Below, in pieces: positions 58,690-64,000 of a stretch of DNA of 64,000 bases (positions are counted from its first letter, which is position 1; every line of letters begins with the position of its first letter). Both the position numbers and the translations under genes were made by a program. This DNA comes from Struthio camelus (Eukaryota > Chordata > Aves > Struthioniformes > Struthionidae): positions 118,867,900 to 118,931,899 of the forward strand of contig NC_090943.1 of the NCBI RefSeq assembly GCF_040807025.1. Reading direction: 5' to 3'. Below the pieces are notes generated by a model. The model ran no database searches. It saw only the letters and a program-made list of their open reading frames with translations, and had not been told where the DNA came from.

Positions 58690-61600
58690 GTGAGTTTGAT
58701 GTATTTATTGTTAAGTATGGGTATATCATTCCCTATAACATAATTAAAATGTTTAACAATCTGCTGACTGTACTTAATACTACATGGAAAAACTTGAATT
58801 CAGTATTTAGCAGACTTGCTTGGTTTCCCGTTTTTGTTCTGTAAGTGCTGTGTGCAGTGCTAGGAGCAATCCTAAACCACAGTTAAAATCTTTACTTAAG
58901 AGCGAAGCTGTCTTTGTCTTGTGGGGCGGGGGGGCTGTTGCGTATGTTTGTTTTTACAAGTAGTCTTGGTGCTACAGTGGTCCTGTTTTATATGTTCATT
59001 TTTTTTCCTCCGGTAATTTTAGGCAACAAAACAAAGATTAGTAAAATGCTTAATATAAACTTTTCTCTGGTTAAGCAAAGCTCGTTCCTCATAAATACAT
59101 ACACATAGAAATATAGGCAAGAAAAGATAAATAGAGGAAAATCAAGGTTTGATTTTTGTTTTGCCTTTCTACCTGATCTCTTAAAACAAATGCAACTTCA
59201 CTATTTACATCATGTGGTATTAGACTACCTTTTAATCCTCTAAATGCAACCCAAAATAAATTGGATATATTGATACTCTATTGTACGTTAAGTTCTATGT
59301 TTAAGTAACTTTTTCACAGAGACAGTGGAAATTCATACCCACTAAAAGTGTTTCTTTGTACAGTAAAAACATCTGATGGCTTGCCTATGAGTAATATGCA
59401 CTACTCTTTTTTTAATGTTGTTGAGCCAGGCATTTGTAGTGATCAGTACGAGGCACTACAGTCAGTTATTGGAGACCGATTAAGTTAGAATGGTACACCT
59501 GTATCAAGCATGTTGGCTTTCAGAATGAAAAAAAGAAAACTGTTTACCTTTGTTAAAGCAGTGTTCCAAATGCACAGAAAATGCAAGTTTGTGGACGGTC
59601 TTTTGACTGTTGTGTGCCTGCACGTGGGTATTCCCAAAGGATGTAAAATAAATTATTCAAGAAAACACATTGGTTTTGTAGTAGCCAAAAGTAACTGTCT
59701 TTGCTTAATATTGTGTGGAGAAAATCCCTCTCCACAAAACCTTCATCTCAAGTTATACAAGCATGAGCATTTCCTGGTGACTGGTTTTGAAAATTTAATT
59801 TGGTATCTATTGTATAGAATACGTTAGATGCTCAATCTGAGCTGTAGTAGTGTTTAATCGTTGTTTCTGAGAGCTAGTCAGAAACTCATCTTACAGCATG
59901 AGAAGTCAACAAACATATGCAGAGTTAATTTTAGTTAGACTGATTTGAGTATTTTATAGATGGAGACACACAATTTTATTTTTTGCTTTTGAACTTCCAG
60001 AGTAAATATTTTCTTTCCGTAGTTTGTATTTACTTTTATATTCTCAAGAAAACAAAAGTTTCAGTTTCTATCTTTTGCTGCGTAATGGCTTCTTGCTAGA
60101 AAAAAATTTTTCTTCGTGATATAGGTTAGCGTCTTTCAGAGATGTCTTTTCCTCCTTCCCACTTACAGTTGCACTTATCTTAGTCATATTAGTATATTCA
60201 TCTTGTAAACCAGGAAATATAGCTTAAACATTCAAAAATCAATCTCTGATGCCCCCAAAGTCACAAAAACTGTTTTTTTCTGCTTGGAGTTCTTAGCTAT
60301 TGCTTGGTTTTTTGATTTGCTATCCAACAAGAATAAATAGTACTGAGCTAACTCAATTTTAGCTTTTACCCAGAGTTCTGGAATTTGACTGCATCAGGTA
60401 ATGTGTATACTCTGGATATCAAAATAAATAAAATTTAAAAGCTAAATAGCATTGGCTTAACTTGTCTTTTCCATCAGACTTCTATCTTGAATTGCAGAAC
60501 TGGAAATTGGCATGCTTTTTAGGTTCTTGTAGCAGGTTATGAAGGTAAATTGCTATCAGCTTCTCTCTGCTTTCAGAACAATGACATTTTTAACAATTTT
60601 TTTTTAAATCCTGAAATAACTAAGGGAGAATTTTCTAGGAAATTCTTTGCCTTGCCTCTTAATCTGCGATCTGAGTTATTTCTATCACCTTTGCAAGAAT
60701 TAAACCAATGATATGTTATATTGTTGCTATTTTTAGTCAATTTCTGCACCACGCGCTTCAAGCTTTCCAACAATATGCAATAAAACTTAAAGCAAAACTC
60801 CAAAGTCTCCTAGCAGGGCTTCTCTTGACATTTCAGCTAAATGTAACATTTCATCTTTCTCAAGTTATGTATTGATGTTTTACTTGTAATTGAACATTTG
60901 CTTGCAACAATTTGGACCTTTCTAAGTAGCGAATGTTTTATCACACAAACTCAACAATTATGTTAAGAGTTGAACTTTTATTATAGTCATCGTCTTGCAG
61001 TTTTTATTGTTTTTGAATGGGAACATGTGTATCAATAAAGGTGGATAAAACCTTTTAAGTTCTGATGTAGCTTTTTTTTTTTTTTTCCTCCGTGGCTCTG
61101 CCTTTGCACGTAGTGATTTTCAATTATAACTGCTCTGTGGCTAGAATGTTGTTTTTCTGTAGGGCTAGAGAGCTGCTTATTTCTGGAAGATGCTTTGTAA
61201 GCATTATTTTGCACAAAGGATCTATCTAGGTGACTTTTGGATCACTTCCATCCCAACGCTACTAAAGTACCACCACTTCTGATGTATTCAGCATGTATTT
61301 GGTCCTTTTGTCCCCACACCTTTTTTCTGGTAGTGCCTTCACTACGGAAAAGTGGGAAATCTTTGTGATTCTGGTGATAATATCTAAATCCTTCTCTATA
61401 AATTAATAATACAACAAAAAGTAAAACTACAACCTGATAGGCAATAGTATAAATTAGTGTCCAATTTAGAATTTTATTTACTGACAGTGTACAAGACAAT
61501 ACTTTCTTGTAAAACTTAGGTTATAAAAAAGCTCCTTTCTTTATAACTCTCATTTTTAATACTTAACAGGTTCATATTTTTCATACAGAGAGGTTGTATT

Positions 61601-64000
61601 ATTTATGTATGATCATAAAAGTGGTTTTGCTGTAGGTTAAACAAATGTAACTGAGATCTTTTAAAGAAATGACTTTCCTTACTGGAAAAGGAGTATGTGT
61701 ATATATATACCAACTGAATGTTTTCGGTCCTGTGAATTTTTTGGGGTGGTTTGCTGTGGTCAGGCAAGGTCAGTTACCACATCTTTGAGGAAATGTAGAG
61801 TTTTTATCAACTGAACTCAGTTCTTAGCTGCTGTTATGTTGTTCCAATCCTTTAAATACTTGCTACTGAAATGATAGAAAATGTCTTGCTAATGTCCACT
61901 TTTCAAGTCCTGTTCACTGAAATGAAATATATAGAATAGAGTCTCTATTAAGAACTCCTGTTCCTAATTGTGCCAAACATTTCTTGTAGCAATTTCAGTC
62001 TCCTTGGCATCTTGAAATCAACTTATTTGGGTAAACCAATACAATAAGAGTCTCACTGGAAGTGGTCAAAGTGTAGCCATGAATCACAATAGACTGTGCA
62101 TCAGAATTTTCCCCTTAACTTAAAATATGGTTTGGCTGTGGGCGTAGAGGAGAAATAATTGTTTAAACAGTAAAACAGAGATATTGCTGCTTTTCTGTCT
62201 CGGGTTACAGTTCCATATGATGCAGCAAATAATAGCTCACTTATCAAAAGGAAGATATTCTGTTCCTTGCTGCAGCCTTTTCTTCCAGCTCTCTGGTGCT
62301 GCAGCATGCCTCACAACTGTCTGGTGTTTGACACCACCTTGTCTGTGAGCTGATCTAATTTACTAACCTACTGAAAGAAAAACATGGGTAATCTTCTGTC
62401 AGCTGTGTCAGTGAGCTAAAATCAGCTCATTAAAAGGGTGTGATGAGGAAGGGATGAAGTGGGGCCTTCCCTTTTTGGCAAGAGTGAGCTATTATTTCAA
62501 CTCAAAACATCTCTGCTAGCAAGCAGTCAGTTTTGTAGTTGTACATAAAACTGCTTAGAGATGAAACTGAATTTTATTACTTGCTAATCTATGTTGTTAG
62601 GGAGTCCATGCAGCTAATCTCATTAGTCACTCTCCGATAGCCTATTCTTTTTGCCTTCATCAACTATACTGTAGAAAAACTGCTGGAGAAAAACTCTCTA
62701 GCATGTTAACTAGCCTAGTAGTTCTGTGCATAATTTCAAAAGAGGTTTAAATCTGGATAGGCAAGCCCTCACCTTCCCTTTAAAACCTTGTAGAAAGGTA
62801 GGAACTTTTTTCAAAATATGTATGTGATTAGGTAACGTATGTTAGCCTTGAGAAGCCTGAGGTGGAGAAAAATACTTCTAGAGCTGGCTCAATCTCCTGC
62901 ATATTTACAATTATATTGGCACCATCAGCTGCTACAAAAAGCCAAACTTCTGAATGACTGCAATACACCCTGTGCTACTGCAAGAAGACTTTGAAAGCTC
63001 AGAACTGAAAAAATTGTGTAATTACCTAGATGATGAAAACTGTATCAGGAGGAAGAACTCTTGCAGTGCAATACGCAGTAGTCTTTAGAACCACTAAGAA
63101 AAATCCTAATCACGGTCTTGAATTGAATTTGAAACCCTGTTCAGAGTCTAATAGAAATAAATGAGTATATAGACAAAGAAATTCACTGTAAGCTTATTTG
63201 TAGAAATATTATACTAAAATTAAATTTTTACAATTTAAGCCTATTTATATGTTTGGTGCTATGTGTTTTGCTTGTCTGCAGTGGCTCATTGTTCTTCCGA
63301 ATAATGCCCTTAACTTCAGAGTCATGTAGGTGCTTGAATATATTTGAAATGAAGTTGTAGCAGTCTTTTGGCAGAAGGGTAGAATGAGGAAGAGCTGCAC
63401 TTCCAGCCTCCCTGGGTACTTCCCATTAGAACACCTTCGTTGTTTTTTCTCAAAACATCTGAGCTTTAATAGAAAGAAGAGAAATCTTTGGGCTTCATTT
63501 CTTCTTGGCTGTCACGATTCACACTGTTCTTAGTCTGAAATGACTAAATTATTCAAAATGCCACTTAAGTATTGTAATGGCTTAGACAGAATATTTGATA
63601 AGTGGTTGTATGTGTTCTTCATCTTTGCATTTCTCTTTTCTGTCTAGTGTTTGACTATAGCATAATCTTTCTGTGTATCTTCCTTCTCTTGAATTCTCTA
63701 CTATACTCTCCACTCTTGTCTAATATGGACTTCTTCATCTAGACTACCTGTTGTTCTTGTCAATTTTCCTGCTGTCAGAGAGTATGAACAGCAGCAGATA
63801 TTGTAAAAATTTGTTCTCACTTGACTGAAACTTTGTGAAACCTGTGGAAAGTAGTTAGTGGATAAGATAACTCTTTATATTTAAAATAATGTATCGCATG
63901 AGTGAGTAAACTTGACTAGGACTTGCTTTTCGTATATGAAAATGTAGTATTTAAAACTTAGTGCTTATTTTTTGTATATAATTTCTGTAGAAATAGTGGT
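58690..64000 (+). other. Probable LPIN2 intron 1, last part in window
   Basis: AT-rich sequence; no further exon, repeat family or RNA gene was recognised up to the window end. Confidence 0.55.

Noticed and set aside
63779..63810. Possible exon after CTGCTGTCAG near the window end
   Set aside because: The acceptor is acceptable but stop codons follow at once and no donor is seen.

Overview
The window is 64 kb of vertebrate nuclear DNA, most likely from a bird. It contains GT-AG introns inside one large muscle gene, a single strong CpG island, AT-rich non-coding DNA with few transposons, and two 3'-end fragments of CR1 retrotransposons, the typical repeat of bird (and other sauropsid) genomes. 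No bacterial, plasmid or CRISPR content was seen.

Positions 1-35.8 kb hold the 3' half of MYOM1 (myomesin-1, the M-band cross-linker of the sarcomere) on the + strand. Twenty-two coding exons can be placed to the base. With the cassette exon left out, their lengths add up to one open frame of 794 codons plus a stop. They encode the end of the sixth domain (fibronectin III), the EH cassette, fibronectin domains 7 and 8, and Ig domains 9 to 13 with the helical linkers between the Ig domains. The EH cassette is what separates MYOM1 from MYOM2 and MYOM3. The gene starts upstream of the window.

Positions 35.8-40 kb hold what I read as an alternative 3' end of MYOM1. The default last exon contains an in-frame GTAAGT donor at the end of the last Ig domain. 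About 3.3 kb downstream are two further exon-like segments, 38287-38431 and 39657-39814, with good acceptors, matching phases, a stop codon and their own AATAAA. They would replace a 25-residue charged tail by a 100-residue tail. This is the most interesting observation in the window. Published work on chicken myomesin describes C-terminal splice variants, so it may correspond to one of them.

Positions 40-47.7 kb are intergenic, with one CR1 fragment (43.7-44.4 kb). A CpG island at about 47.8-49.3 kb carries a probable non-coding first exon ending in a consensus donor at 48755/48756. From conserved vertebrate gene order (MYOM1 followed by LPIN2 in the same orientation) this is probably the LPIN2 (lipin-2, phosphatidate phosphatase) promoter; no lipin coding sequence is in the window. 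The remaining 15 kb reads as its first intron, with a second CR1 fragment (52.3-52.6 kb) and one unassigned coding-like segment with a GTGAGT donor at 58603-58689.

Myomesin-1 dimerises through Ig domain 13 and bridges thick filaments at the M-band. EH splicing alters the middle of the molecule and the 3' alternative would alter the tail next to the dimerisation domain, so the two most variable parts of the protein are both in this window.
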